From: a virus
DNA length: 22,354 bases
Virus record (IMG/VR): IMGVR_UViG_3300037189_027533
Location: 1-22,354 of that record
Strand: one strand, 5' to 3'
The position numbers were made by a program, and so were the translations under genes. A model generated the notes under the pieces. That model saw only the letters and a list, made by a program, of their open reading frames with translations, searched no databases and was not told the DNA's origin. Every line of letters begins with the position of its first letter. Positions within the stretch are counted from its first letter, which is position 1. Of the stretch, positions 7,795 to 15,429 are shown in pieces.

Positions 7795-8904
7795 ATGTAT
7801 GATTACTTAGTTGTTGGAGCCGGATTATTCGGCTCCATTTTTGCATTTGAAGCTAATAAACTTGGTAAAAAAGTATTAGTTCTTGAAAATAGAAATCATA
7901 TTGGTGGAAATTGCTATTCTGAGCCATATGAAGATTATCATATTCATAAATATGGCCCTCATATTTTTCATACAAACAAAAAACACATCTGGGACTATAT
8001 AAATCAATTTGCATCTTTCAACAATTTTACATTAAGAAATAAAGCTTTTGTAAATGGAAAAATTTATTCATTGCCAATAAATCTATCAACAATTCATCAA
8101 ATTTGGCCTGATGTCAAAAATCCGAAAATGGCTCAGGAAATGTTAAAAAAAGATTCGATAAAGATTGATAATCCACAAAACTTTGAAGAATATTGTTTGT
8201 CTACCATGGGCAAGACTTTATATGAAATGTTTTTCTACGGATATACAAAAAAACAATGGGGTCGAGATCCCGAAACTTTACCAGTTTCGATTGCTAAAAG
8301 AATACCCCTTAGATATTCATTTGATGATAGATATTATCATGATGATTATATTTATGAAGGCATACCAATCAATGGCTACACAGCTATATTTGAGAAGCTT
8401 TTAGAGAACATTGATATTGAATTAAGATGTGATTATTTAAAAGACAAAGAAGAATTTGATAAGCTTGCTAAAAAAACAATTTACACAGGATCTATAGACA
8501 GATATTTTAATTACATGTTTGGAGATTTAGAATATAGAACTCTCAAACATAACACAGTATTTACAAAAGAAGATTTGTGTGGGACAGCTTTGATGACATA
8601 TCCCTCATTGATTTATAGTCACACTAGAATAATTTCACATAATTATTTCACAAACAGTAAATCTAATAATAAAGCGATCACATGGGAATATTCCAAAACT
8701 TATGAAAAAAAATCTAGCAGTGAAGATCCATATTATCCAATCAATGATGAAATAAATAATAATATTTATAAAAAATATAAAGATTTTGCTGATACAAATT
8801 TCCCTAATTTACTAATTGGTGGAAGATTAGGCGATTACAAATATTACGATATGGATGCGACAATTGACAAAGCATTGGCACTTTGTTTAAAGGAATTTTC
8901 ATAG
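7795..8904 (+). CDS. glf: UDP-galactopyranose mutase
   Basis: This FAD enzyme interconverts UDP-galactopyranose and UDP-galactofuranose, the donor of Galf in surface glycans. The 369 residues match the normal family length, and key motifs are intact. The Rossmann FAD site is VVGAGLFGS (6-14) with the acidic ENRNHIGGNCY (31-41), and the substrate/FAD region is YGPHIFHT (53-60). The catalytic pocket has YGYTKKQWGRDP with W155, RIPLR with R173, and the terminal signature GGRLGDYKYYDMD (342-354) with R344. There is no frameshift or lost residue, so it should be active. It lies among head genes, where such an enzyme is not expected, with a TAAAAT box and no Shine-Dalgarno, suggesting an acquired cargo gene. 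It could modify the virion or alter host surface glycans. Confidence 0.95.
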   Translation: MYDYLVVGAGLFGSIFAFEANKLGKKVLVLENRNHIGGNCYSEPYEDYHIHKYGPHIFHTNKKHIWDYINQFASFNNFTLRNKAFVNGKIYSLPINLSTIHQIWPDVKNPKMAQEMLKKDSIKIDNPQNFEEYCLSTMGKTLYEMFFYGYTKKQWGRDPETLPVSIAKRIPLRYSFDDRYYHDDYIYEGIPINGYTAIFEKLLENIDIELRCDYLKDKEEFDKLAKKTIYTGSIDRYFNYMFGDLEYRTLKHNTVFTKEDLCGTALMTYPSLIYSHTRIISHNYFTNSKSNNKAITWEYSKTYEKKSSSEDPYYPINDEINNNIYKKYKDFADTNFPNLLIGGRLGDYKYYDMDATIDKALALCLKEFS

Positions 8905-8913
8905 TTTCTAATG

Positions 8914-8919
8914 TATGAA
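8914..8919 (+). promoter_or_regulatory. Candidate -10-like box (TATGAA)
   Basis: AATGTATGAAAC precedes the ATG at 8925 by 5 bases after the hexamer. The layout parallels the boxes at 7783 and 17755, which also follow an AATG. There is no ribosome-binding site. Weak on its own. Confidence 0.25.
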
Positions 8920-8924
8920 ACACT

Positions 8925-9362
8925 ATGGATCACACGAATTCACAGATTCTTCTTCAAAAAGCTTCTATTTTAGACAAACAAGGGCATTATCTAAAATCAG
9001 ATGCTATCTTTTTAAGATTAGCAAATTATTATCAATTAGATAACGTTACAAATCCTGGAGTTTCCATGTCTGAATATGACGAGATGGAGGACGAATTCCA
9101 AAATGCTGAACAGCTTAGAAGAAAAAAACCAAACTTGTTGCCTAAACAATATTTTGATCTTGGTGGTGAAGCAGATGGGCAAAATATGGAAGGGTTACTT
9201 AATGGCCCTGACAGTGTACCAGGTCCAGCTTATATAGATCCAGGAAATTTAGCATCAAGTCCATCTATGGCAGGTGATGTTGATGGACATTTATTCTCAG
9301 AAACTTACGAAAAGAATGAAGAAGAGGGAAATGGTTGGAAGAATAGAATTCCAGATAGATAA
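8925..9362 (+). CDS. Unknown small protein with a TPR-like helical hairpin
   Basis: The 145 residues start with a helical hairpin (about 6-36, LLQKASILDKQGHYLKSDAIF followed by LRLANYYQL) whose A-x2-L-x3-G-x-Y-x2-A spacing resembles one tetratricopeptide repeat. A single repeat is not diagnostic. The rest is acidic and Gly/Pro-rich, likely disordered (SEYDEMEDEF, GPDSVPGPAYIDPGNL). No Shine-Dalgarno is seen; a TATGAA box lies just upstream. It is 20 bases after the mutase gene and 12 before the next ORF, which has a good ribosome-binding site, so the two are probably co-transcribed. The function is unknown; a small head-module accessory protein is the best guess. Confidence 0.7.
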   Translation: MDHTNSQILLQKASILDKQGHYLKSDAIFLRLANYYQLDNVTNPGVSMSEYDEMEDEFQNAEQLRRKKPNLLPKQYFDLGGEADGQNMEGLLNGPDSVPGPAYIDPGNLASSPSMAGDVDGHLFSETYEKNEEEGNGWKNRIPDR

Positions 9363-9374
9363 CAGGAGAAAATT

Positions 9375-9866
9375 ATGCCTTTACCAATTAAATCATTAAA
9401 TGATCAAAACATGAATAGTTCAATTTTGGATATGCCGGAAATGTCCACTTTAGGATTGTCTGATTTGCAAATTCAATTATTTGGTTTTACACAAACTGAA
9501 TCTAGAGAAGCATCAAAAATTTCTGACAGACAGCTTATTATGCTTAAACAAATTGATGCTAATGTAAACGAAGTAGTTACAGCAGCTAATCAAGTTGCTA
9601 ATATCAAAGATTCTAAAGTTTGCTCTGTACCACAAGATATTACAGATCATGATTTATTATCTCTTAAAACTGCTGGATTGATTTCAGGATATGGCAGATC
9701 TGTAACATTAACAGATAGAGCTAAACTTGCTTTGAGAGATCATTATCTTTCACAAGAAACTGTAAATGAATTTAAAAAATCTAGAACAAAGAATAAATTT
9801 AATTTAGAAGAAGCTAGATCAGTAAAAGCATCTGATAAGCCAAGATTTGTAAAAGTAGCATCTTGA
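9375..9866 (+). CDS. Unknown protein with winged-helix-like region and clamp-binding-like motif
   Basis: The 163 residues begin at ATG 9375 after a clear AGGAGA (9365-9370). The N-terminus is short and flexible and contains QIQLF at 32-36, which fits the bacterial beta-clamp-binding consensus QLxLF. A helical segment (48-78) follows. Residues 88-125 (DITDHDLLSLKTAGLISGYG, then SVTLTDRAKLALRDHYLS) look like a winged helix: recognition helix, wing and final helix. The last residues are FVKVAS. The stop is TGA, one of only two TGA stops in the window. The frame then continues without another stop into the DUF192 domain downstream, so a 289-residue read-through form is possible. Function is unknown. 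Confidence 0.72.
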   Translation: MPLPIKSLNDQNMNSSILDMPEMSTLGLSDLQIQLFGFTQTESREASKISDRQLIMLKQIDANVNEVVTAANQVANIKDSKVCSVPQDITDHDLLSLKTAGLISGYGRSVTLTDRAKLALRDHYLSQETVNEFKKSRTKNKFNLEEARSVKASDKPRFVKVAS

Positions 9867-9944
9867 CTCACTGATGATGAATTCCGTGATGAATTCGATG
9901 TAAGGTTTGTAGCAAATACAAATGCTACAAGACAAAAGGGCTTA
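9864..9944 (+). other. In-frame coding extension behind a UGA stop (possible read-through)
   Basis: After TGA 9864-9866 the same frame stays open to 10244. The 26 codons before the first in-frame ATG (9945) encode LTDDEFRDEFDVRFVANTN and then ATRQKGL, matching the first strand and R-x2-GLM motif of DUF192 proteins. No ATG, GTG or TTG occurs in frame in this stretch. The stop context UGA-C is a leaky one. A 9-base direct repeat (GATGAATTC at 9876-9884 and 9888-9896) lies here. Alternatives are a sequencing error, a frameshift from ATG 9874, or initiation at 9945 on a trimmed domain. Confidence 0.5.
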
Positions 9945-10244
9945 ATGTTTGCAGAGCCTTTAGATGAATACGAAGTTGTTTTTTTTGATTTTCCTGATGA
10001 AGATCAACATAGTTTTTGGAACAACAACGTAGATTTTTCTTTAAGTTTAGCTTTCTTGGATAACAAAAATGTAATCCTTGATTTCAAAGACCTAAAGGAG
10101 CAAGATAAAAAACTTGTTTCTCCAAAATCTAATAAAGTTAAATATGTTGTAGAAGCAAAACATGGTGTATTTGACAAATTAGGTATAAAAATTGGAGATA
10201 AATTGATTTTGAAGGATAAAAAACTTATTTTAAGAAAAAAGTAA
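9945..10244 (+). CDS. DUF192 domain protein
   Basis: The 99 residues from the first ATG show the DUF192 pattern: PLDEYEVVFFDFP, an FW pair (24-25) in HSFWNNNVDFSLSLAFLD matching 'FWMkNT..pLDiiFld', then KYVVEAKHGVFDKLGIKIGD (66-85) matching 'yvLEl.aG.....gi.vGd'. DUF192 proteins are small beta-barrel proteins of unknown role, often secreted; no signal peptide is present here. The domain's first strand is encoded upstream of this ATG in the same frame, up to the UGA at 9864. The true product therefore probably starts earlier, either as a read-through fusion with the preceding ORF or through unusual initiation. AAAGGG at 9935-9940 could serve as a weak ribosome-binding site for 9945. Confidence 0.75.
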   Translation: MFAEPLDEYEVVFFDFPDEDQHSFWNNNVDFSLSLAFLDNKNVILDFKDLKEQDKKLVSPKSNKVKYVVEAKHGVFDKLGIKIGDKLILKDKKLILRKK

Positions 10245-10321
10245 ATGAATAACAATCCAAAGGTTTTAAGCCTTTAAAATCAGAAGGATTTAATTATTCT
10301 TTCTTGAGGAGAAGATTAAAA

Positions 10322-11407
10322 ATGGCAGATAGAATTTTCCCAAGCAATTATTCAGAAGATGCATTAGATTCTGAACTTGTGTTTAAGGGTATTGATTGGG
10401 ACAACTTTAATACTAAATTAGCAGAGGTGCAAGGCACCATGCAAAATACAGAGCTTCCTGAAGAATTCAAAGAAGTTTTGGCTGGTAAATCAGATGGTAT
10501 TCCACAAGAAGTTCTTGATAAATGGAATTCAAAAAAACCTAAATCTAAGGGAAACATCGAAAAACTTCCTGGCGATGAAGATAGTGGTTTAGAAGGCTAC
10601 GTCAGAAAAAACAAAAAAGATGATGATAGCGACGATGATGATGATGATGATACTTGCAAAGATTGTAACAAATCCAAAGATAAATGTAAATGCAAAGTCG
10701 AATCCAAGAAAGAAGTAAGATCAAAAGATTGTACTTGTGGAAAAACACCTTGCGCTTGCACTAGTGGAATGAAAAAAGAAGTAAAATCAAAAGATTCCAT
10801 TGACAAAAAAAATGAGATGAAGAAACAAGCTTCTTTCCATTTTAGTCATCCATCACAAATTGATGCTTCTGCTGTTGAAACAGCTATTTCAGAAGGCGAT
10901 GACTTACTTGTCAAAGCTATTTTAGCAGCTAGACAAGAAAGAAGAATGAGATTAGCAAATAAAATTGAAAGAACAATTATTGCTCAAGATATGGAAAAAA
11001 ATCTCAAACTTGCTAATGAAAAAGTTCAAACATCTAGAACAGCAACCGTAAAGAAAACATCAAAAGTAAGCAATACTGAAACTGGTGATTCTTTTGTAAA
11101 GGTATCTAATATGAGTCCTAATTATAAAAAAGCATTTGCAGCAAAAGCAATTGCACATGGTTTTCCACAAGAATACATTGATGCAATGTTGGGTGAATCT
11201 GAAACCAAAGCTGATAGCACTGTTGAAATTAGAGAAGTTATGTCTTCTAAGCTTAATTCAAATGTTAAAAAAGCAGCTGTTACATCAATGGTTAAAGAAG
11301 CAAACCTTACTAATGAAGATTATTCAAGATTACTCGATTATTGGATTAACGAGCTTGGATATGAAAAAGAATGGGCAGAAGCTCTCTTTACAAAGAAATA
11401 CGATTAG
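10322..11407 (+). CDS. Unknown Asp/Cys-rich head-module protein
   Basis: The start is ATG 10322 with ribosome-binding site GAGGAGA (10306-10312); an in-frame TTG at 10304 overlaps that site and is rejected. The 361 residues fall into three parts. Residues 1-95 form a globular-looking N-terminus. Residues 99-158 hold an Asp run (DDDSDDDDDDD) and two Cys-rich repeats, CKDC..KCKC and CTCG..CAC, each ending KKEV[RK]SKD. Residues 165-361 form a mostly helical, charged C-terminus (LVKAILAARQERRMRLANKIER). A KQAS tetrapeptide (168-171) separates the Cys region from the helical part and resembles putative cleavage sites in other virion ORFs. A stem-loop follows the gene. No family recognised; a metal-binding structural or scaffold-type protein is an inference. 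Confidence 0.78.
   Translation: MADRIFPSNYSEDALDSELVFKGIDWDNFNTKLAEVQGTMQNTELPEEFKEVLAGKSDGIPQEVLDKWNSKKPKSKGNIEKLPGDEDSGLEGYVRKNKKDDDSDDDDDDDTCKDCNKSKDKCKCKVESKKEVRSKDCTCGKTPCACTSGMKKEVKSKDSIDKKNEMKKQASFHFSHPSQIDASAVETAISEGDDLLVKAILAARQERRMRLANKIERTIIAQDMEKNLKLANEKVQTSRTATVKKTSKVSNTETGDSFVKVSNMSPNYKKAFAAKAIAHGFPQEYIDAMLGESETKADSTVEIREVMSSKLNSNVKKAAVTSMVKEANLTNEDYSRLLDYWINELGYEKEWAEALFTKKYD
10655..10795 (+). repeat. Two degenerate Cys-rich tandem repeats within a CDS
   Basis: Unit 1 (10655-10729, 25 codons) and unit 2 (10730-10795, 22 codons) both encode paired Cys motifs, then KKEV[RK]SKD. The shared part is also similar at DNA level (AAGAAGTAA-x-ATCAAAAGATT). This indicates an internal duplication of a likely metal-binding element. 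Confidence 0.7.
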
Positions 11408-11423
11408 TTATCCTCAAGAAAAA

Positions 11424-11452
11424 TATCCCAGAAGTAATTTGCTTCTGGGATA
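11424..11452 (+). terminator. Stem-loop, possible terminator
   Basis: A perfect 11-bp stem (11424-11434 with 11442-11452) with a 7-base loop lies 16 bases after the preceding stop. The tail (AATCTTCTTG) is only weakly T-rich, so it may be a partial terminator or an RNA processing/stability element. Confidence 0.6.
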
Positions 11453-11486
11453 AATCTTCTTGTAATAATCACACCAGGAATTAAAA

Positions 11487-12299
11487 ATGAGTAAATTTAA
11501 GAAAGTATCTGAAAATAATGAAATCCCGAATTTCATCGAAAAGAAATTCGTAGGAGCTAGCTATCAAGTAGAAGAAGATCCTTATGCTGAATTGAGGAAT
11601 AATTCTGCAGAAAACAGAATCAAAATTTCTAAAAATGAAATTGGATTAAGAAAAGAAGCAACAAGTGTAGCAAAATCCTGGGAAAAAGTTCAAGGCGCTT
11701 CTGTATATGAAGATCTTCGTGCTCAAAGCATGGAAGAAAGATTGGCAAATTTAGAATTTGGTTCAATCAAAAGATCTGATTATGGAATTGAAGAAAACTC
11801 TGTAAGAACTACCACTAGTAATTTACAAGCTTTCAGCCAAGATGATTATTTAGATGCTATGCTAAGAAAATCAGCTTCAATATTTAACCCAGATATGATT
11901 CAAATTACTGAAGAATTTATGAATAGCCAACAAACTACAAGTGAACAAAGTAGATTTGAACAACAACAAAAAAGAGAAGCTAAAGCAAGCAGACATTCTC
12001 AATGGGAAAACAAAAAAATGAATTCCATCAGAGAAGACAAAGTTGTTAGCACAAGAGCTCATTCAATTCTCAGAACATCAGCTGACGTATCAAACAATTC
12101 ACAATTTGGAATGATTGACACATCAGTTTTAGATGAAAGAGAACAAATTAGAATTGCTAATCAAGAAGCAATCAGAAATAAAAAGTCTGCTGTCAAAGCA
12201 CACAAACAAGAAGCTATGTCTGAAAACTCCAAGTTAAGCGCACAGACAGCTAGAGATATTTATAATTTTGTTTCTTTAGATTTTGATGATTTAGATTAA
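11487..12299 (+). CDS. Unknown charged head-module protein with an internal repeat
   Basis: The 270 residues start at ATG 11487 behind CCAGGAA (11474-11480). The protein is hydrophilic and mostly helical, rich in Glu, Lys, Ser, Asn and Gln, without membrane segments. A peptide of the form Y-[AE]-[ED]-L-R-x2-S-x-E-x-R-[IL] occurs twice, at 33-45 and 74-86, so the N-terminal half seems to contain a 41-residue duplication. KSAS (128-131) precedes a different segment rich in Gln/Arg (SEQSRFEQQQKREAKASRH). The C-terminus is acidic and aromatic (VSLDFDDLD), as at the end of the 13273 ORF. The next gene starts 3 bases later, so the two are likely coupled. Function unknown; probably a virion or assembly protein. 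Confidence 0.75.
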   Translation: MSKFKKVSENNEIPNFIEKKFVGASYQVEEDPYAELRNNSAENRIKISKNEIGLRKEATSVAKSWEKVQGASVYEDLRAQSMEERLANLEFGSIKRSDYGIEENSVRTTTSNLQAFSQDDYLDAMLRKSASIFNPDMIQITEEFMNSQQTTSEQSRFEQQQKREAKASRHSQWENKKMNSIREDKVVSTRAHSILRTSADVSNNSQFGMIDTSVLDEREQIRIANQEAIRNKKSAVKAHKQEAMSENSKLSAQTARDIYNFVSLDFDDLD

Positions 12300-12302
12300 A
12301 AA

Positions 12303-13271
12303 ATGAAAAAACTTTCTCAAACACAATTCTTAGCTTCTAATCCAGCAACTGCTAAAAGTTTAGGATTAGACAACATGCCTATGAATAATGTAGCTCAAGA
12401 AAATGCTTCACCTCCTGGGGATACTGATTCTCAAGGGGGTGTTTCACCTGATGAGATGAAGAAAGTACTTCATGAAATTGTCAACGCAGATAATCCTGAA
12501 GATTGTATGCCTAAAATTGAAGCAATTGCTTCGAAACCAATGAATGATGGTAAATGGACAGAAAAATTAAACATCCTTTATCATGCATGCAAAATGGCTA
12601 ATGATCCAAGACAAAGATCTGTCGATCAAGACACTGGAAAAATGGACCCCACTCCTAAAGAATTAGCATTAAGATATATAAAAGAATTGGAGAAAAATAT
12701 GACAGCAGATGCTCAAGTTTATAACTTCAAATTATCACAAAAATTAACACAAAAGAAGAAAAAAACAAGAGGAAATCCTTTTAGAGTTTTAATGGGTAAA
12801 GTAGGAAAGCTTCTTGATCATGGTATTGAGAAACAAGATATTGTTCGCTATATTTCAAAGCTAAACTACTGGAACAAAGAAACTATCGAAAGAGCTGTTC
12901 AAATTGTCCAAGAATATAATCGCAAAAAAGAACATAAAAAACAAACAAAAAACACTTCTAAAAAAGATGTGGTAGAAGATGTTGTTGATGAAATTAAAAC
13001 TCATGGTAACAAAACAGCATCTAAAATTTCAACAGCAGCTTACGATTACACTGCTAAACCAAATTTTAAGACAAGATCCACTGGTGAATTAATTTACAGA
13101 GCTGGTTTTTTATTAGATTTACAAGTTATTGATAAAAATACCAAACAAGGTGATTTCAAAGAAGTGGCAGATAAAAAAGGCGCTAAAGAAGAACTTCAAC
13201 AAATTAAAGCAGCTCTTAAAGACAGAGGCATGGGGCCAGAAGAACTTGAAATGTTGGGACTGGGGAAATAA
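12303..13271 (+). CDS. Unknown basic head-module protein
   Basis: No family is recognised in these 322 residues. The N-terminal 50 residues are flexible (NNVAQENASPPGDTDSQGG). Residues 51-130 are helical, and residues 140-225 are strongly basic (QKKKKTRGNPF, NRKKEHKKQTKNTSKKD) and could contact DNA or RNA. A KTAS tetrapeptide (237-240) marks the border to a C-terminal domain (about 245-322) with ISTAAYDYTAKPNF and GELIYRAGFLLDLQVIDKNT. The ATG follows the previous stop by 3 bases without a clear ribosome-binding site, so coupling is likely. The following gene begins 1 base after this stop with GGGGA upstream. A structural role is inferred from its place between terminase and portal. Confidence 0.75.
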   Translation: MKKLSQTQFLASNPATAKSLGLDNMPMNNVAQENASPPGDTDSQGGVSPDEMKKVLHEIVNADNPEDCMPKIEAIASKPMNDGKWTEKLNILYHACKMANDPRQRSVDQDTGKMDPTPKELALRYIKELEKNMTADAQVYNFKLSQKLTQKKKKTRGNPFRVLMGKVGKLLDHGIEKQDIVRYISKLNYWNKETIERAVQIVQEYNRKKEHKKQTKNTSKKDVVEDVVDEIKTHGNKTASKISTAAYDYTAKPNFKTRSTGELIYRAGFLLDLQVIDKNTKQGDFKEVADKKGAKEELQQIKAALKDRGMGPEELEMLGLGK

Positions 13272-13272
13272 A

Positions 13273-14946
13273 ATGAGTGGTTATAAAATTACAACTAAAT
13301 TAAAAACTCAAGATAATGATTTAGCAAACGATCTTATGGAAGGATTAGGCGGAGGAGCTTTAATCAATATGGTTTCTGATCTTGTTCACACAACAGAAGC
13401 TAATAATCTTCCAGCTGATGATTTATTTGAAAGTTCTCCTTTCAGTGTGGTTCGTATTTCAGATTTCAACCAAAAAGATCCTGTAATAGCTCAATTTGTC
13501 CTTCAAGGTGGAATTAAATTCATTAAAACACTTTTGACAAAAAATGATGCTCCATTTAGACTTTCTGAATTACATAGGGACTTAGTTGTAATTAGAACGT
13601 CCTCTATGAGAAAAGTTTTGAGATCAGCTTACAATTCAATGCAAAATTGTATTGACAGTGCTAATGAAGCAGTAAAGCTTGAAAGAACAGCATCAAACTT
13701 AAATGAAAAATCTAAAGGTTCATGGCAGGTAGAAGCTATTGAACATTTAGATAAATTTTCTTCATATGGCACAAATCATGAAACCGCTAGTAAAATTTCT
13801 TTAGCTAGAGAGTATATGCTTTCAGGTGAAAAATTATTCTTCAAAAAGGCCTCAAATTTAGTAAAACAACTATTTGAAGTGATTACACCAAAAGAAAACA
13901 AAAGAGTGGCATATACCACATTATTTACCCAAAATAATGAACCATATTTGATGTGTCCTAAAGGTGTAATTGAATTAGGTGCAGCTGTTCCTATGGAAAT
14001 TAGTAAATGTAGAGAAAACTGCATTGACTCTAGAGTAAGTAGAAATGGCGAAGTATCTTGTGCTTATCAAGATTGGCTTAAAGTTTCTTTCCAAACTAAT
14101 GCTGAAGTTTTTGCTCGTTTAGATGTATCAAGACATCCTGATAATGAAGAAAATTCATTAGAACTTAAAGATGGTGAAAGATCTAAGCCTTTAACAAAGA
14201 ATGAAGTTGGCCTTGAGGCACGAATGGATGCTAATAAACGTGGTGGCCATCATTATAAAAAATTAGAAGATCTTGAAGATTACAGAAATAGAGAATTGCA
14301 ATTAAGCGAATCAAAGAAAAATTTCCCAGGACACAGAAATGGTGATCCTATGGTGAAAGCTCCAAGACAAGCTCAAATGAAAACATTTGATGAACAATTA
14401 CCAAGAACATATCAATCAACAGACAAAACTCTCGAAGAGCAAACTCAAAACATTTCTGTAATGCCAAAATATAATTTTCTCAATCATATGAAGACTAGAG
14501 AAGAAAGTTTAGATGATAAAGGCTGGAATTCTCGTAAGGGAGAACCTGAAGAATTTTATCCTGATCTTCTCGCAGAAAATGATTCAGATGAAGAGTCTAT
14601 AACAAAACAAATTAATGATGAAGCTGGAGATGGATCTTCAGACACGACATCAAATTTGTTAAATAAAATTGCTAAAAAAGTTGAAAAAGATCTAACATTA
14701 GATCAAAAACTTGATGAGCATAGAAATGATAAAAAATCATTTGAACAAACTAGAGAAGAAAATTTATCCGACAGAAGAAAAAATAAAGATAAAAATATTG
14801 ACTCTTCTATTCAAGCTCTTTTAGATGAAGAAGATGAAGATTCTTTTGGACATCAATTTTCTGATGAAGACCTTAAACATTTTGCTGATGAATTAGGACT
14901 TGATTACATTTTGTCAGAGCATTCAGAAGATGGGTTGGATTTCTAA
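13273..14946 (+). CDS. Unknown large head-module protein with Cys cluster and acidic, disordered tail
   Basis: ATG 13273 is chosen because GGGGA (13262-13266) precedes it and it follows the upstream stop directly; a longer in-frame version from 13129 would lie inside the previous gene. The 557 residues split in two. The folded-looking N-terminal half (1-285) contains RTAS (138-141), KKAS (191-194) and four Cys (C228, C246, C250, C263) that could bind metal. The C-terminal half (285-557) is highly charged and probably disordered, with two copies of T-R-E-E-[SN]-L (408-413 and 494-499). It ends in an acidic helix-rich tail (FSDEDLKHFADELGLDYI). Its stop codon shares a base with the next start. 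Function unknown. Confidence 0.78.
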   Translation: MSGYKITTKLKTQDNDLANDLMEGLGGGALINMVSDLVHTTEANNLPADDLFESSPFSVVRISDFNQKDPVIAQFVLQGGIKFIKTLLTKNDAPFRLSELHRDLVVIRTSSMRKVLRSAYNSMQNCIDSANEAVKLERTASNLNEKSKGSWQVEAIEHLDKFSSYGTNHETASKISLAREYMLSGEKLFFKKASNLVKQLFEVITPKENKRVAYTTLFTQNNEPYLMCPKGVIELGAAVPMEISKCRENCIDSRVSRNGEVSCAYQDWLKVSFQTNAEVFARLDVSRHPDNEENSLELKDGERSKPLTKNEVGLEARMDANKRGGHHYKKLEDLEDYRNRELQLSESKKNFPGHRNGDPMVKAPRQAQMKTFDEQLPRTYQSTDKTLEEQTQNISVMPKYNFLNHMKTREESLDDKGWNSRKGEPEEFYPDLLAENDSDEESITKQINDEAGDGSSDTTSNLLNKIAKKVEKDLTLDQKLDEHRNDKKSFEQTREENLSDRRKNKDKNIDSSIQALLDEEDEDSFGHQFSDEDLKHFADELGLDYILSEHSEDGLDF

Positions 14947-15407
14947 TGTGGTACAGAAGTGTCTTAGCCCAAATATTTCCTGATCAACAACTTATTCCAT
15001 CTCAAATGTCTAAGGGAAATATGTATCCAGAATTAGAAGAAATACTTACTAAAATGGGTAAAAACACTGATGATTATTATCAGATGACAAAAGATCAACA
15101 ACAAGAAATTTGGAACATGCTGGTTATGAAATCTGGATCAAATTCATATGATGGATTTGAAGGTGAAGACACTTCTGGGTTTGATGCAATGGAAGCTGCA
15201 TCTAATTCTTCATATCAAGATAAAAGTATGATGAACATGGAACAAAGATTAGAAGATGCAAGACATGAACATACAGATGTATATCCTGGAAAACTAAATG
15301 AAAACATTAGGGGTGTAGAACAAATTCGTGGTACTTATCAAGAAAGATCTAGAAAAACAGAACCAAGAATATTTGGAAACCTACCATCTAACATTTCATT
15401 AATCTAA
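14946..15407 (+). CDS. Unknown acidic small protein before the portal
   Basis: The 153 residues begin at an ATG overlapping the previous stop (TAATG), so translation is probably by re-initiation. The N-terminus could form a short helical domain (PELEEILTKMGKNTDDYYQM, then KDQQQEIWNMLVM). The second half is polar and disordered, with MEQRLEDARHEHTD, which resembles the short E-x-R/S-L peptides of neighbouring ORFs. No Cys pairs and no [KR]xAS sites are present. The position just before the portal fits a small head or chaperone-like protein, but no family is recognised. Confidence 0.7.
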   Translation: MWYRSVLAQIFPDQQLIPSQMSKGNMYPELEEILTKMGKNTDDYYQMTKDQQQEIWNMLVMKSGSNSYDGFEGEDTSGFDAMEAASNSSYQDKSMMNMEQRLEDARHEHTDVYPGKLNENIRGVEQIRGTYQERSRKTEPRIFGNLPSNISLI

Positions 15408-15417
15408 AGTGTAGCGG

Positions 15418-15423
15418 TATAAG
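15418..15423 (+). promoter_or_regulatory. Candidate -10 box before the portal gene
   Basis: GGTATAAGTAGATT lies before the ATG at 15430, with TATAAG ending exactly 6 bases upstream, the same spacing as at 3949 and 7783. There is no ribosome-binding site. A leaderless transcript is possible. Confidence 0.35.
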
Positions 15424-15429
15424 TAGATT

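Noticed and set aside
398-9866. Reassignment of TGA to an amino acid throughout the phage
   Set aside because: TGA at 398 ends a complete PurA-like C-terminus and reading through gives no sensible protein; the large ORFs need no TGA decoding, so only the 9864 site is special.
10255-10300. Hairpin AAAGG/CCTTT between the DUF192 and 10322 genes as a terminator
   Set aside because: Only 5 A/T-rich base pairs and no T-tract.
13129-13272. Longer start for the 13273 ORF
   Set aside because: The 48 extra codons overlap the previous gene in another frame; ATG 13273 has GGGGA upstream and fits the gene spacing.
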